DNA of 64,000 nt from Haemophilus parainfluenzae. GTDB lineage: Bacteria; Pseudomonadota; Gammaproteobacteria; Enterobacterales; Pasteurellaceae. The position numbers and the translations under genes are program-made. The stretch covers positions 62,001-126,000 of the forward strand of contig NZ_CP063117.1 in the NCBI RefSeq assembly GCF_014931375.1. Reading direction: 5' to 3'. The notes beneath the pieces are model-generated. The model worked only from the letters and a program-made list of their open reading frames with translations. It did not search any database and was not told the DNA's origin. This document shows positions 52,297 through 62,972 of the stretch, piece after piece (within the stretch, counting starts at the first letter, position 1; each line of letters opens with the position of its first letter).

Positions 52297-52491
52297 GTCC
52301 CAGAGTGCCGCTACGAGTAGTAGTCCTTGAACCCGACGGTCCAAGGAAACCGGTAAGGCCATTTTTAGGTTTCTTTAGTCCAATGACAAAGTCAAAGGTC
52401 AAGCCTACACACCAATGGCGGGAAACCGATTTATAAAGTTCTAAGTATCGGCTCAGGGACATAACCCATCCACGAACACCCCAGGAAATCT
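52297..52491 (-). ncRNA. ssrS: 6S RNA
   Basis: On the minus strand this region carries the 6S landmarks: GTCCCTGAGCCGATA near the 5' end, GGTTCAAGG in the 3' half, and a closing stem pairing TCCTGGGGTG (5') with CACTCTGGGA (3'). Position, just upstream of fau, matches the conserved synteny. 6S RNA sequesters sigma-70 holoenzyme in stationary phase. TATAAA lies about 10 bases upstream of the inferred start. End positions are approximate by a few bases. Confidence 0.92.
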
Positions 52492-52581
52492 TTTAAATTT
52501 ATACTAGCTCAATTTGATTGGTTTGACTAGCCTTTATTTGAATAATTTTGCTTATTTAAGCACGTCCCACAAGGGACGGGA

Positions 52582-53373
52582 TTATTTTTTAACCGGTTGA
52601 ATTAAATCAGACTCTTCCGGTTTTTTCACGTCCGCAAATTGTTTATCTTTATTCGCATCGATGACTTGTTGAGTTTGACTTGCTAATTGTTGTAAACCCA
52701 TTTTTTCATAGGCTTCTTTCATTAAGAATAAGCCTTCGTAAGTCGCTTTAGCATCTGGATATTGTTGTAACATACCCACTACACGGTTTGCTACCGCTAC
52801 CCATGCATCACGTTTTGCATAGAATTTTGCAATTTCTAATTCATGACGAGCTAATGAATCTTTGATGTATGCCATACGTGCTACTGCATCTTGTGAATAT
52901 GGGCTATTTGGGAACGCACGCACTAAGCTTTGGAAGTTTGAAAACGCTGTTTTCATTGAAGTTGTTTCACGCGTTGCACGATCGATACCAAAGAAATCTT
53001 GAATCATGTTATCAGCCGTTGCCAAGTTAGTTAAACCCGCCATATACACTGCATAGTCACGGTTTGGACTTTGTGGGAATTGGTGTAAGTAGTTATCTAC
53101 AGTTACCAACGTTGCGGTGTAATCTTGCGTTTTATAGTTTGCATAAATTAAATCAAGCATTGCTTGCTCTTGGTAAGTACTACCAGGGAAACGCTCTGTT
53201 GCTGCTTTTAAATAACGAATCGAGTCAGAATAGCTTCCTTCTTGCAATGCTGCAGCCCCTTTTGCATAAAGATCATCAACAGAAGCTTGTTCAACTTCTT
53301 TATTACCACTGCTACAAGCTGCAATCGCGAATGAGGTCAATGCAATAAGTGCAAGAGATTTTATTTTACGCAT
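52582..53373 (-). CDS. bamD: BamD (ComL), outer-membrane assembly lipoprotein
   Basis: An essential lipoprotein of the Bam complex that folds outer-membrane barrels, including autotransporters like the one in this window. The 263-residue protein has a signal peptide and lipobox (SFAIAACSSG, cysteine about 20) and five TPR-like helical repeats (for example YAKGAAALQEGSYSDSIRYLKAATERFPGS). The start at MRKIKSLAL is preferred over one ten codons upstream. It is divergent from rluD. Confidence 0.95.
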   Translation of the reverse strand: MRKIKSLALIALTSFAIAACSSGNKEVEQASVDDLYAKGAAALQEGSYSDSIRYLKAATERFPGSTYQEQAMLDLIYANYKTQDYTATLVTVDNYLHQFPQSPNRDYAVYMAGLTNLATADNMIQDFFGIDRATRETTSMKTAFSNFQSLVRAFPNSPYSQDAVARMAYIKDSLARHELEIAKFYAKRDAWVAVANRVVGMLQQYPDAKATYEGLFLMKEAYEKMGLQQLASQTQQVIDANKDKQFADVKKPEESDLIQPVKK

Positions 53374-53482
53374 TCTTTTTTCCTTAATTTTTACGAAAAT
53401 CAATAAATAAGTTACAATTAACGAATATTGTATAGAACATTACACAATAAGCCAACTTTTTAAATTTTTAGATGGATTTTTT

Positions 53483-54457
53483 ATGCCACAAATGACCTTA
53501 ATGGCTGAAATTCAGCCCGAACAAATGGGACAGCGTTTAGACCAAACCCTCGCAGAGTTGTTCCCAGAATATTCCCGTTCGCGTTTAAAAGCCTGGATTG
53601 AAGCAAAACAGGTAAAAATGAACGGTGAAATTGCCGATATTCCACGTGCAAAAGTTTATGGCGGAGAGCAAATTGAGATTTCGGTAGAAGTGGAAGATGA
53701 AAACCGTTTTGAGCCACAAAATATTCCGCTCAATATCGTTTATGAAGATGACGATATTATCGTGATTAATAAACCTAAAGATCTCGTCGTCCACCCTGGT
53801 GCGGGCAATCCAAATGGCACGGTACTTAACGCGCTACTCTATCACTATCCACCTATTGCCGAAGTACCGCGCGCAGGAATTGTGCATCGTTTAGATAAAG
53901 ACACAACGGGTCTCATGGTTGTTGCTAAGACGATCCCCGCACAAACGAAACTCGTACGAGACTTACAAAAACGTAAGATCACTCGTGAATACGAAGCCGT
54001 CGCAAGTGGCATTATGACTAAAGGTGGAACCGTAGATCAGCCAATGGCTCGCCACGCGACAAAACGCACATTGATGGCGGTTCACCCAATGGGTAAACCG
54101 GCTGTGACGCACTATCGCATTATGGAGAATTTCCGTAATTACACGCGTTTACGCTTACGTTTAGAAACGGGGCGCACTCACCAAATTCGTGTGCACATGG
54201 CGCATATCGCACATCCATTATTAGGTGATCAAACTTATGGCGGCCGTCCTCGCCCACCTAAGAATGCAAGCGAAGCCTTCACTGAAGTACTACGCAATTT
54301 TAAACGCCAAGCCTTACATGCGGTTATGTTGCGTTTAGCTCACCCGATTACGGGAGAAATGATGGAATGGTATGCGCCATTGCCGGATGACTTTGTCGAA
54401 TTACTGCATGCGTTAAAAGCGGATTACCTCGAACATAAAGACGAGTTAGATTATTAA
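53483..54457 (+). CDS. rluD: 23S rRNA pseudouridine synthase RluD
   Basis: It makes pseudouridines 1911, 1915 and 1917 in helix 69 of 23S rRNA; position 1915 is then methylated by RlmH, also encoded here. The 324-residue protein has an S4 domain (about 15-75) and the catalytic block HRLDKDTTGLMVVAK with the aspartate at about 139. LRLETGRTHQIRVHMAHI follows. It is divergent from bamD and followed by pgeF after one base. Confidence 0.96.
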   Translation: MPQMTLMAEIQPEQMGQRLDQTLAELFPEYSRSRLKAWIEAKQVKMNGEIADIPRAKVYGGEQIEISVEVEDENRFEPQNIPLNIVYEDDDIIVINKPKDLVVHPGAGNPNGTVLNALLYHYPPIAEVPRAGIVHRLDKDTTGLMVVAKTIPAQTKLVRDLQKRKITREYEAVASGIMTKGGTVDQPMARHATKRTLMAVHPMGKPAVTHYRIMENFRNYTRLRLRLETGRTHQIRVHMAHIAHPLLGDQTYGGRPRPPKNASEAFTEVLRNFKRQALHAVMLRLAHPITGEMMEWYAPLPDDFVELLHALKADYLEHKDELDY

Positions 54458-54458
54458 G

Positions 54459-55196
54459 ATGAAAACCATTGTTCCAAACTGGAATGTTCCACCACATATC
54501 CAAGCGTTTACAACCACAAGAGAAGGTGGTGTAAGCCTGCCGCCTTTCGAGAGTTTCAATTTAGGCGATCATGTCGAAGACGATAAAAGTGCGGTCAAAA
54601 CTAACCGCACTTTATTGGTCGAAAAATTTAATCTGCCACATTTCCCGTTGTTTTTAACTCAAACACACAGCACTCGTGTAATCACGGTGCCTTATGAGGG
54701 CAATCATTTAGAAGCCGATGCGGTTTACACCAATCAACCTAACCAAGTATGTTTGGTCATGACGGCTGATTGCTTGCCAGTTTTATTCACCAATAAACAA
54801 GGCACTGAAGTGGCTGCAGCCCATGCGGGCTGGCGTGGACTCTGTGATGGTGTATTAGAAGAAACAGTGAAATGTTTCCAATCAGCCCCCGAAGAGATTA
54901 TTGCGTGGTTTGGACCTGCTATCGGCCCTAATGCATTCCAAGTTGGCAAAGAAGTGATTGAGCAATTTATGGCTTTTGACCCAATTGCAGAAACGGCTTT
55001 TCGACCCGATCCGAATGAATCAGGAAAATACCTCGGCAATCTTTATCAAATTGCTACTCAACGCCTCAACAAATTAGGTATTACCCAAATTTACGGTGGG
55101 GAGCATTGCACATTCAATGAAAAAGAGAGCTTCTTTTCCTATCGTCGAGATGGCAAAACAGGTCGAATGGCGAGTCTGATTTGGATAAAAAAATAA
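54459..55196 (+). CDS. pgeF: Polyphenol oxidase/purine nucleoside-type family protein PgeF (YfiH)
   Basis: A 245-residue YfiH/LACC1 family protein. The zinc/copper-binding histidines and cysteine appear in LTQTHSTRV, MTADCLPVLF, AAAHAGWRGL and GGEHCTFNEKESFFSYRRDG. In E. coli the homologue edits peptidoglycan precursors carrying a wrong first amino acid. It lies one base after rluD. Two uptake signals in opposite orientation occur early in the gene (54588 and 54605). Confidence 0.92.
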   Translation: MKTIVPNWNVPPHIQAFTTTREGGVSLPPFESFNLGDHVEDDKSAVKTNRTLLVEKFNLPHFPLFLTQTHSTRVITVPYEGNHLEADAVYTNQPNQVCLVMTADCLPVLFTNKQGTEVAAAHAGWRGLCDGVLEETVKCFQSAPEEIIAWFGPAIGPNAFQVGKEVIEQFMAFDPIAETAFRPDPNESGKYLGNLYQIATQRLNKLGITQIYGGEHCTFNEKESFFSYRRDGKTGRMASLIWIKK

Positions 55197-55211
55197 ACCT
55201 ATCAATACAAC

Positions 55212-55235
55212 AAACCGCACCTTAAAGTGCGGTTT
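55212..55235. terminator. Bidirectional inverted uptake-signal terminator
   Basis: AAACCGCAC and GTGCGGTTT form a stem between the convergent genes pgeF and ruvX. Confidence 0.8.
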
Positions 55236-55244
55236 ATTTTTGGC

Positions 55245-55664
55245 TTATTCTGGATAGTTTTCGAACCAACTTTCTAAAATCAAGCAAGCAGAAATCCCAT
55301 CGACTTTGCCTTTATTGAGAGCACGATAACCGCCACGCTGGAAAATTTCATCGCGTGCAGAAACCGTTGTCAAACGCTCATCTTGAAGTTCTACCTTTAT
55401 ACCGAAACGACCATTTAAGCGATTGGCAAATTTTTTCGCACGAAGTGTTAAATCTTGCTCGGTACCATCCATATTTAAAGGCAATCCCACCACGATAACA
55501 TCAGGTTTCCAGTCTTTTAAGCATTTTTCAATAGCATCCCAGTTTGGAATTCCATCTTGCGCTTTAAATGCAGGTAATGCTTGTGCCGTACCTGTGATAC
55601 TTTGCCCGACCGCACAACCAATGCTTTTTGTGCCAAAATCAAACGCGATCGCCGTGATGCCCAT
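55245..55664 (-). CDS. ruvX: RuvX/YqgF, putative pre-16S rRNA nuclease
   Basis: A 139-residue RNase H-like fold protein. The acidic residue in [14 protein letters not shown] near the N-terminus and [11 protein letters not shown] near residue 100 mark the active site. The family processes the 5' end of 16S rRNA. Its start overlaps the yqgE stop (TAATG), and yqgE likewise overlaps rsmE, giving a tightly packed rsmE-yqgE-ruvX operon. Confidence 0.95.
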   Translation of the reverse strand: MGITAIAFDFGTKSIGCAVGQSITGTAQALPAFKAQDGIPNWDAIEKCLKDWKPDVIVVGLPLNMDGTEQDLTLRAKKFANRLNGRFGIKVELQDERLTTVSARDEIFQRGGYRALNKGKVDGISACLILESWFENYPE

Positions 55665-56224
55665 TAACTATGCCCTACTTGTGAAAAGACAAAATTATGA
55701 GGATTAATCCCTAATAATTGATTCGCGGCAGGATAACGATCTTCATAAATAGTTTCAAATAAAATGGTGTCTGAAGCCGGTGCCACTAACCACGCATTAT
55801 CTACAATCTCTTGTTCAAGCTGTCCTGCTGTCCAACTGGCACAACCGAGTGCAACCAGATATTTCTCAGGCGCATCCGCTGAACCAAAGGTTTCCACAAT
55901 ATCTGCTGACGTGGTGAGATACATATCATCAGTAATTTTATAACTATGCTCAAATTCTTTCGCTGTTTTCTTATGCAAAATAAAACCACGCTCAGAATGT
56001 ACCGGTCCACCCGCAAGTACAAGTTCATTGCTAAAAGTGCGGTCATTTTTCATCATAAAATTCATTTTTGAATATAGCTCTGCAATGCTTAAATCGGTGG
56101 GCTGATTAATCACTAAGCCCATCGAACCTTGCTCATTATGCTCGCACATATACACCACAGTATTTTGGAAATAATCCTCCAACTGTGGCATCGCAATTAA
56201 AAATTGCCCTTGTAAATCCATCAT
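55664..56224 (-). CDS. yqgE: YqgE/AlgH family protein (UPF0301)
   Basis: A 186-residue protein of unknown biochemical activity. The family openings [39 protein letters not shown] are clear, and [23 protein letters not shown] is the C-terminal signature. Two ATG codons stand side by side (56224 and 56221); the first creates TAATG overlap with rsmE. Confidence 0.93.
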   Translation of the reverse strand: MMDLQGQFLIAMPQLEDYFQNTVVYMCEHNEQGSMGLVINQPTDLSIAELYSKMNFMMKNDRTFSNELVLAGGPVHSERGFILHKKTAKEFEHSYKITDDMYLTTSADIVETFGSADAPEKYLVALGCASWTAGQLEQEIVDNAWLVAPASDTILFETIYEDRYPAANQLLGINPHNFVFSQVGHS

Positions 56225-56958
56225 TATCCCAAATCTCCAAAACAAATTTGTAACGCACTAATGGCTGCTAAAGAAGCCGTTTCTGTGCGTAGTACACGCT
56301 TTCCTAATAAAATTTCAGTAAATCCTTGTTGTTCAGTTTGTGCGATTTCTTGAGGTGATAAACCACCTTCTGAACCAATAAGCAAACGAACCCCTTCTTT
56401 TGGAATAGAAGGCAAGGTTTTAATAGAATATTGGGCTCTTGGATGTAAATTCAATTTCAATGCACCATCATTCTCTGCACACCAATCTTGTAATTTCATT
56501 AACGGACGAATTTCTGGCACAACATTGCGACCACATTGTTCACAAGCGGCAATAGCAATTTTTTGCCATTGTTGAATTTTCTTATCCATGCGTTCGCCGT
56601 CTAGCTTCACGCCACAGCGTTCTGACCATAATGGTGTAATCACATTCACGCCCAATTCCACAGATTTTTGAATGGTAAATTCCATTCGATCGCCGCGTGA
56701 AATAACCTGCCCTAAATGAATCGATAAATTCGACTCTTTATCGCTCAATTCACAGCCTAGAATTTCCACTTTAACGGCTTTTTTGCTCGCTTCAATAATT
56801 TTGGCCGAATAAATATGATTACTACCATCAAATAATTCAATTTGCTCACCTTCAGTCATGCGAAGTACACGTCCTACGTGATTAGCCGCATCTTCTGAAA
56901 GTTGGCAAGTAGATTGATTTTTAAGGGATTCTGGATGATAAATTCTTGGAATACGCAT
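56224..56958 (-). CDS. rsmE: 16S rRNA (uracil1498-N3)-methyltransferase RsmE
   Basis: A 244-residue SPOUT methyltransferase with an N-terminal PUA-like barrel (about 1-70, [20 protein letters not shown]) and a C-terminal knotted SAM site [14 protein letters not shown] (about 190-203) followed by [16 protein letters not shown]. The start at MRIPRIYHP is chosen; the longer frame runs into the terminator of fadR. Confidence 0.95.
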   Translation of the reverse strand: MRIPRIYHPESLKNQSTCQLSEDAANHVGRVLRMTEGEQIELFDGSNHIYSAKIIEASKKAVKVEILGCELSDKESNLSIHLGQVISRGDRMEFTIQKSVELGVNVITPLWSERCGVKLDGERMDKKIQQWQKIAIAACEQCGRNVVPEIRPLMKLQDWCAENDGALKLNLHPRAQYSIKTLPSIPKEGVRLLIGSEGGLSPQEIAQTEQQGFTEILLGKRVLRTETASLAAISALQICFGDLG

Positions 56959-56981
56959 AATATTGAGTCTTTGATATAAGG

Positions 56982-57014
56982 AAAAAGTGCGGTCATTTTC
57001 AACCGCACTTTTCA
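56982..57014 (-). terminator. Inverted uptake-signal terminator after fadR
   Basis: AAAAAGTGCGGT and ACCGCACTTTT form a stem directly after the fadR stop. Confidence 0.8.
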
Positions 57015-57016
57015 TA

Positions 57017-57745
57017 TTATTCTGTTGCTAAATCTTTTGGCAAACTTTCTAAAATGGTTCGCCAATAAGCGGAAGTCACTTGCTTGTGTTTACGAATACA
57101 ACCTACCACTAAATCAGATTGACCACTTTCACAAATATCACGCAATTCTACATAAAAATCATGTGTCACTTGGCGATGTTTTTCCTCACTAAAGAATAGC
57201 AAACCAATTTTATGATAAACACCACGTAAGCTATTAAAAATTAAACGGTAGAAAGGTTTATTCGCCATTACGGTAAACTGACGGAATAAAGCATAGTCAA
57301 ATTCCATGTAGCTTTCAGCAGTATTCTCTAAAGCATCCATCCCTTTAAACAAGGCGGCAGAGGCTTTAGGTGAATATTTTACGGCTTCATAAATATAAGA
57401 TTCCGACATGCGACTACGCAATGACAACATATTTTCAATAATTAACGGCGCACTTTGGCGATCTAAGGTAATTAAAGTTTCAATGATGCTTGGACCTGCT
57501 GTATCCCAAATATCATTGACTTTTGTCGGTTTGCCATGTTGAATGGTAAGCCAGCCATCACGAGCCAAACGCTGTAATACTTCACGTAATGTCGTGCGTG
57601 TTACACCGATTTTATCGGCTAAATCACGTTCAGAAGGAAGGTTAGTGCCGGCAGGAAATACATCATCCCAAATACTTCTAACAATATATTCTTCGGCAAG
57701 CGCGGCTGGGCTTTGAGCCCGTAAAAGGGTATTATCTGTTTGCAT
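57017..57745 (-). CDS. fadR: Fatty acid metabolism regulator FadR
   Basis: A 242-residue GntR-family regulator. The winged-helix has [41 protein letters not shown] (about 34-75), and the helical C-terminal domain binds acyl-CoA. It activates unsaturated fatty-acid synthesis genes and represses degradation genes in relatives. The start at [21 protein letters not shown] is chosen; an upstream frame adds 51 residues and runs over the divergent nhaB promoter. Confidence 0.93.
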   Translation of the reverse strand: MQTDNTLLRAQSPAALAEEYIVRSIWDDVFPAGTNLPSERDLADKIGVTRTTLREVLQRLARDGWLTIQHGKPTKVNDIWDTAGPSIIETLITLDRQSAPLIIENMLSLRSRMSESYIYEAVKYSPKASAALFKGMDALENTAESYMEFDYALFRQFTVMANKPFYRLIFNSLRGVYHKIGLLFFSEEKHRQVTHDFYVELRDICESGQSDLVVGCIRKHKQVTSAYWRTILESLPKDLATE

Positions 57746-57879
57746 GAGTATGAAATAAATATAAAAAAGTCTAAAAAGATCAAAAAAATGTGATTTATTC
57801 ACTAAATCTTCAACTGGTCTATTATCCTTTAAAGCAGTATATATTACAATGACAGGACTATAAAAAAACGGAGTTCGAT

Positions 57880-59418
57880 ATGACTTACACACAAGCATTT
57901 ATGAAAAACTTTCTGGGCTCGAGCCCTGATTGGTATAAATTAACTATTATTACCTTCTTGGTAATTAATCCCATTTTATTCTTTTTTGTCAGCCCATTTT
58001 TTGCAGGCTGGTTACTCGTCGCAGAATTTATTTTCACCCTAGCCATGGCATTAAAATGTTACCCTCTTCAACCAGGTGGTTTATTAGCATTTGAAGCCAT
58101 TGCTATTGGTATGACAAATGCGGAACACGTTAAAGCCGAGATCATGGCAAACTTTGAAGTGGTTTTACTTTTAATCTTCATGGTGGCTGGTATTTATTTT
58201 ATGAAGCAACTTTTGCTTTATGTGTTCACCAAATTATTAGTCCGTATCCGTTCTAAAATCGTACTTTCCTTAGCATTCTGTTTCAGTGCAGCATTTCTTT
58301 CAGCTTTCTTAGATGCGCTTACTGTTGTTGCTGTAATCATCAGTGTTGCTATGGGTTTCTATGGGGTTTATCACAAAGTCGCATCCGGTAAAACACTACA
58401 AGATGCGCTTGATATTTCTGATGATAACAAAATCAATAATCATGAAACCTTAGAAAAATTCCGCTCTTTCTTACGTAGCTTAATGATGCATGCTGGTGTG
58501 GGTACTGCACTCGGTGGCGTAATGACTATGGTGGGCGAACCACAAAACTTGATCATTGCAGAACAAGCTAAATGGAATTTCATTGAATTCTTCTTCCGTA
58601 TGGCGCCTGTGACTATTCCTGTCTTTATCTGTGGATTACTCACTTGTGTTTTAGTTGAAAAATTTAAAGTGTTCGGCTATGGCGAAAAATTACCAGAAGA
58701 AGTATGGCAAGTCTTAGCGGATTTAGATCGCGAAAATGCAAAAAAAATGTCTAAACAAGATAAGATTCGTCTTTCTGTCCAAGCTATTATCGCGGTTTGG
58801 TTAATCTTAGGCTTAGCCTTCCACTTAGCGGCTGTCGGCTTGATTGGTTTAAGTGTGATTATTCTTGCAACAACCTTTACAGGTGTAACTGATGAACATG
58901 CCATTGGTAAATCATTCCAAGAAAGTTTACCTTTCACTGCGTTATTAGTGGTATTTTTCTCTATTGTTGCGGTGATTATCGATCAAAAACTCTTTGCGCC
59001 AATTATTCACTTCGTATTAAGTTCTGAAGAGAAAACACAGTTAGCGCTATTCTACGGTTTCAACGGTTTACTTTCCGCAATTTCGGATAACGTATTCGTT
59101 GCAACGGTTTACATTAATGAGGCGAAACATGCGCTTGCGACAGGTGCTATTGCACCGCATCAATTTGAATTACTTGCTGTAGCAATCAATACAGGGACAA
59201 ACTTACCTTCTGTTGCGACACCAAACGGTCAAGCCGCATTCTTGTTCTTATTAACATCATCGCTTGCACCGTTAATTAAACTTTCTTATGGTAGAATGGT
59301 CTATATGGCATTGCCTTACACTATCGTATTAACGCTAGTTGGTTTCCTTGCAATCGAATTTATTCTACCAGAAATGACAATTTGGCTTGCAAACCTTGGC
59401 TTAATTCTTCCAATTTAA
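57880..59418 (+). CDS. nhaB: Na+/H+ antiporter NhaB
   Basis: A 512-residue inner-membrane antiporter with about 10-12 helices. It matches NhaB over its length: [24 protein letters not shown] at the start, [18 protein letters not shown], and [22 protein letters not shown] near the C-terminus, in which the conserved polar residues probably line the ion path. It is divergent from fadR, as in other gamma-proteobacteria, and followed by dsbB after 19 bases. Confidence 0.95.
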   Translation: MTYTQAFMKNFLGSSPDWYKLTIITFLVINPILFFFVSPFFAGWLLVAEFIFTLAMALKCYPLQPGGLLAFEAIAIGMTNAEHVKAEIMANFEVVLLLIFMVAGIYFMKQLLLYVFTKLLVRIRSKIVLSLAFCFSAAFLSAFLDALTVVAVIISVAMGFYGVYHKVASGKTLQDALDISDDNKINNHETLEKFRSFLRSLMMHAGVGTALGGVMTMVGEPQNLIIAEQAKWNFIEFFFRMAPVTIPVFICGLLTCVLVEKFKVFGYGEKLPEEVWQVLADLDRENAKKMSKQDKIRLSVQAIIAVWLILGLAFHLAAVGLIGLSVIILATTFTGVTDEHAIGKSFQESLPFTALLVVFFSIVAVIIDQKLFAPIIHFVLSSEEKTQLALFYGFNGLLSAISDNVFVATVYINEAKHALATGAIAPHQFELLAVAINTGTNLPSVATPNGQAAFLFLLTSSLAPLIKLSYGRMVYMALPYTIVLTLVGFLAIEFILPEMTIWLANLGLILPI

Positions 59419-59437
59419 TGAAGCATAAGGAGAAAGA

Positions 59438-59971
59438 ATGCTCGACTTTTTTAAGCAATTGTCCCTTAAGCGTTCGGCGTGGATCTTTTTGGCATTTACT
59501 GCATTTGCCTTAGAGTCGACCGCACTTTATTTTCAATACGGCATGGGTTTGCAACCTTGCGTACTTTGTGTTTATGAACGTTTAGCTGTTGTGGGTTTAT
59601 TCGTCGCTGGTCTTATCGGTGCCTTAGCGCCAAGTTCGCTTATTATCCGCATTCTTGCTCTTATTGTTGGTTTATTTAGTGCAATCAAAGGATTAATGAT
59701 CTCCATTCGACACCTCGATTTACAAATGAACCCAGCGCCCTGGAAGCAATGTGAATTTATACCAAACTTTCCAGAAACATTACCATTACATAAATGGCTA
59801 CCTGCGGTCTTCAATCCGACAGGTAGCTGCAACGAAAGCCAATGGTCACTTTTCGGTATCACCATGGTGCAATGGTTGGTATTTATTTTCGCTGTCTATG
59901 TCATTGTGTTGGGATTAATTACACTTTCACAAGTGAAGAAAAGTCGAAATCGACGCCTCATTTTTAAGTAG
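59438..59971 (+). CDS. dsbB: Disulfide bond formation protein DsbB
   Basis: The 177-residue, four-helix quinone reductase reoxidises DsbA. Both cysteine pairs are present: PCVLC (about 41-45) in the first periplasmic loop and the pair QCEFIP (about 105) and GSCNE (about 130) in the second. An uptake signal lies within the codons of the first helix. It is probably cotranscribed with nhaB. Confidence 0.96.
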   Translation: MLDFFKQLSLKRSAWIFLAFTAFALESTALYFQYGMGLQPCVLCVYERLAVVGLFVAGLIGALAPSSLIIRILALIVGLFSAIKGLMISIRHLDLQMNPAPWKQCEFIPNFPETLPLHKWLPAVFNPTGSCNESQWSLFGITMVQWLVFIFAVYVIVLGLITLSQVKKSRNRRLIFK

Positions 59972-59985
59972 TCTAATCGCATACT

Positions 59986-60017
59986 AAAAAGCCTAGAGAT
60001 ATTCTCTAGGCTTTTTT
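59986..60017 (+). terminator. Terminator between dsbB and the DUF1294 gene
   Basis: AAAAGCCTAGAGAT and ATTCTCTAGGCTTTT form a 13-bp stem with a T-run; the two flanking genes converge and may share it. Confidence 0.9.
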
Positions 60018-60046
60018 TATTACTGAAAGTCATTCTGTACTCAACA

Positions 60047-60322
60047 TTATTCAAGAAAGAAATACCAATAAGGCATTAAGATCAACCAAATAAAGGCACT
60101 GAGAATAACAACAAATTTAAAACTGAAATGTTTGGTTTTATGACGAAAGCGTTTCATCCCGCAATAAACACCAATAAACCCACCAAGCAGGCTTAATAGA
60201 AAGAAAGTATTTTCAGAAATTCGCCAGCCATGACGAACCGCGCGGACTTTGTCTTTCCACATTAAAAAATAAGCGGCGATATTCACCGCCGCTAACATCA
60301 CAAATAAAAGCTGAATCAGCAT
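60047..60322 (-). CDS. DUF1294 small membrane protein
   Basis: A 91-residue protein with three predicted helices. The DUF1294 pattern is present: MWKDKVRAVRHGWRISENTFFLLSLLGGFIGVYCGMKRFRHKTKH. Its ATG overlaps the glyA stop (TAATG), so it is made from the glyA mRNA. Function is unknown. Confidence 0.85.
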   Translation of the reverse strand: MLIQLLFVMLAAVNIAAYFLMWKDKVRAVRHGWRISENTFFLLSLLGGFIGVYCGMKRFRHKTKHFSFKFVVILSAFIWLILMPYWYFFLE

Positions 60323-61584
60323 TATGCGTAAACTGGAAGACGTTTGCAGATTGCCAATACTTTTTCTTTGGTTGCTGCAATCACTTGTTCTTCGTTTTCT
60401 TTGCCTAATGCATCTAATACATCACACATCCAGCCGGCTAACTCACGACAGTCTTGTTCGTTAAAGCCACGACGAGTCACCGCTGGTGTACCAACACGAA
60501 TACCAGAGGTCACAAATGGTTTTTGTGGATCATTTGGTACAGAGTTTTTATTCACTGTGATGTTCGCTTTACCTAACGCAGCATCAGCTGCTTTACCGGT
60601 TAAGCCTTGTTTAATGAAGCTCACTAAGAATAAATGGTTTTCTGTGCCATTTGAAACCACGTCATAACCGCGTTGTTTAAACACTTCTACCATTGCTTTC
60701 GCATTTTTAATCACATTCGCTTGGTATTCTTTATAAGCTGGCTCTAACGCTTCTTTGAAACATACTGCTTTCGCCGCAATAATGTGAACTAATGGACCAC
60801 CTTGGTTTGCAGGGAAAACAGAAGATTGTAAGCGTTTATAAAGCTCTTCATCACCGCAAGAAGAAAGGATTAAACCGCCACGTGGACCACCTAAGGTTTT
60901 ATGGGTAGTTGTTGTGACAACATGTGCATATGGTAATGGGTTTGGATATAAACCTGCTGCGATTAAACCTGCAACGTGCGCCATATCCACAAATAAATAC
61001 GCGCCCACTTCATCCGCAATTTCGCGCATTTTTTTCCAATCTACAACCTGAGAATAAGCAGAGAAACCCGCCACAATCATTTTTGGTTTGTACTCTAATG
61101 CTTTTTGACGGACATCTTCATAGTCAATTAAACCATCAGCAGTGATACCATAAAGTACAGAATTATAGATTTTACCAGAGAAGCTCACTTTCGCCCCGTG
61201 GGTTAAGTGACCACCGTGTGCTAAATCCATCCCTAAAATAGTATCGCCAGCATTGATTAATGCGCCATATACCGCCGCATTGGCTTGTGAACCTGAGTGT
61301 GGTTGTACGTTTACATAATCCGCACCAAACAACTCTTTAGCACGATCAATCGCTAACTGCTCAACAATGTCTGCGTACTCACAACCGCCGTAGTAACGTT
61401 TACCTGGGTAGCCTTCAGCATACTTGTTAGTAAACTGTGAACCTTGCGCTTCCATTACGCGTGGACTTGCATAGTTTTCAGATGCGATAAGCTCGATATG
61501 CTCTTCTTGACGACGATTTTCGCCCTGAATAGCTTGCCATAGAACCGGATCGTAATCAGCGATGTTCATACTTTTTTTAAACAT
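60322..61584 (-). CDS. glyA: Serine hydroxymethyltransferase
   Basis: It interconverts serine and glycine with tetrahydrofolate and pyridoxal phosphate. The 420-residue protein has the family start [35 protein letters not shown], and the PLP lysine in [16 protein letters not shown] (about 228-243). The start at [12 protein letters not shown] is chosen over the ATG 17 codons upstream. Confidence 0.97.
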   Translation of the reverse strand: MFKKSMNIADYDPVLWQAIQGENRRQEEHIELIASENYASPRVMEAQGSQFTNKYAEGYPGKRYYGGCEYADIVEQLAIDRAKELFGADYVNVQPHSGSQANAAVYGALINAGDTILGMDLAHGGHLTHGAKVSFSGKIYNSVLYGITADGLIDYEDVRQKALEYKPKMIVAGFSAYSQVVDWKKMREIADEVGAYLFVDMAHVAGLIAAGLYPNPLPYAHVVTTTTHKTLGGPRGGLILSSCGDEELYKRLQSSVFPANQGGPLVHIIAAKAVCFKEALEPAYKEYQANVIKNAKAMVEVFKQRGYDVVSNGTENHLFLVSFIKQGLTGKAADAALGKANITVNKNSVPNDPQKPFVTSGIRVGTPAVTRRGFNEQDCRELAGWMCDVLDALGKENEEQVIAATKEKVLAICKRLPVYA

Positions 61585-61699
61585 TGTGTTTTCCTCGTTG
61601 TTTGAATTATTTGTGTATAGTTTACCTGTTTCCAAGTAAAAACTTAATCAAAAATTTCGATCATATTTTTCATTATTACAATGAAAAACATTCATTTAT

Positions 61700-62272
61700 C
61701 TAAATCGAGCCTTTTTCTTTCACTAATTTCTCAATTAGTTTAACTTCTTTTGTTTTCTCGCCAGCACCCAGTTTATGGCATTGGCTGGTTTCTTTCGTAT
61801 AAGTATTAAAATTGGTCATCCTTGTTGGGCTTTTCATTTTAATCTTCATATCCAAATGATTACCGCAGTTATTACAAGGTGAAACAAATTCCTTATCTAA
61901 CTCTTTAAATTCTGGAGATTGTTCAATAATTTTCGCAACTTGTGGTGAATGTGCTGTTTTAAATAGACGATCCGTAAAGTCATAACTTAACTTGCCATCA
62001 TTCGCCTGCCATTTGGCTTTAGCTTGCAATAAATAACGCATCCAGCCTTCTTTTGTATCAATCTGAGAGATACCACGCATCAGCACAGTTTGATCCGCTC
62101 GATAAGTGACATAATCAAAATGCTCAACCGGTAAAGGGGATTTGGCTGCAGGTTTTACATGGCAAATCCAATCGCCGACTAAGGCTTTTTCCTGTTCTGT
62201 TTGTTGATGTGCCGTTGCACATCCCGATAACAATACTGCGACAAGACTACTTAATACTAATTTTCTCATCAT
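61700..62272 (-). CDS. Uncharacterised lipoprotein, paralogue 1
   Basis: A 190-residue lipoprotein. The signal MMRKLVLSSLVAVLLSGC ends in a lipobox (LSGC). The mature part has the pattern GDWICHVKP near the start, MRGISQI, KAKWQANDGKLSYDF and AHSPQVAKII, all shared with the next gene. Extra cysteines (PCNNCGNH) are present here but absent from the paralogue. Two adjacent ATGs exist; the second is better spaced from AGGAG. Function unknown. Confidence 0.75.
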   Translation of the reverse strand: MMRKLVLSSLVAVLLSGCATAHQQTEQEKALVGDWICHVKPAAKSPLPVEHFDYVTYRADQTVLMRGISQIDTKEGWMRYLLQAKAKWQANDGKLSYDFTDRLFKTAHSPQVAKIIEQSPEFKELDKEFVSPCNNCGNHLDMKIKMKSPTRMTNFNTYTKETSQCHKLGAGEKTKEVKLIEKLVKEKGSI

Positions 62273-62351
62273 AATTCTCCTCTTATTAATCAGATCCCCG
62301 CGCCTAAAAATAAAGTGCGGTTGAAATCGTATTTGTTTTTCTTAATCGTGC

Positions 62352-62909
62352 CTATTTCTTCACAAACCACTTATTTAATAACTGAATGTCTTTGTCATTC
62401 TCAGTGACTCGTCGGCAAGTCGCATAATTCTTACCGAGAATAAGTTGATTGCCATTTTGTTTCAGCTCAATTGGCATATCCGTATGATTAGCAGATTTAC
62501 TATAAAATGCTGCCAACTCTTCTTTTTCTTGTTTTTGTAAGGCTTTATTTTGCTTGATGACTTTAGCCACATTTTTACTGTGAGCCGGCACCATAGAACG
62601 ATTGATAAAATCAAAACTCAAGACATTATTTTGAGCCTGCCATTTCACCTTGCCTTTGGTTAAATAACGAATAGTGCTCTCTTTATCTAATTCGATACTA
62701 GAAATGCCTCGTAACATCCCTGTTCCATCAGATTTCAAAACAAAATGATCTAAACGATCGTAAGTTTGTTTATCTTTTGTCGGAATAGTATGACAAATCC
62801 ATTCGCCATCTAACGTTGAGCTTAATGTTGAGCTTTGTGAAACATTTGAAGCTCCGGCACAACCTGTTAATAATACTGCTACAATACTACCTAATATTAA
62901 CTTTCTCAT
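62352..62909 (-). CDS. Uncharacterised lipoprotein, paralogue 2
   Basis: A 185-residue lipoprotein with the signal MRKLILGSIVAVLLTGCAG (lipobox LTGC). It shares GEWICHTIPT, LRGISSIEL, KVKWQAQNNVLSFDF and AHSKNVAKVI with the downstream gene, and a CRRVTENDK C-terminal segment matching CHKLGAGEK. The two probably arose by tandem duplication and have diverged. Ribosome site AAGGAG is 6 bases before the ATG. Function unknown. Confidence 0.75.
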   Translation of the reverse strand: MRKLILGSIVAVLLTGCAGASNVSQSSTLSSTLDGEWICHTIPTKDKQTYDRLDHFVLKSDGTGMLRGISSIELDKESTIRYLTKGKVKWQAQNNVLSFDFINRSMVPAHSKNVAKVIKQNKALQKQEKEELAAFYSKSANHTDMPIELKQNGNQLILGKNYATCRRVTENDKDIQLLNKWFVKK

Positions 62910-62972
62910 AAGATACTCCTTTTATTGACAGTAGGGATAACATTGATTACAACAAAGTAGGGAAATTTTTAT

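Noticed and set aside
52267..52362. N-terminal extension of the formyl-THF cyclo-ligase
   Set aside because: The extra residues are translated 6S RNA; the conserved protein begins at 52266.
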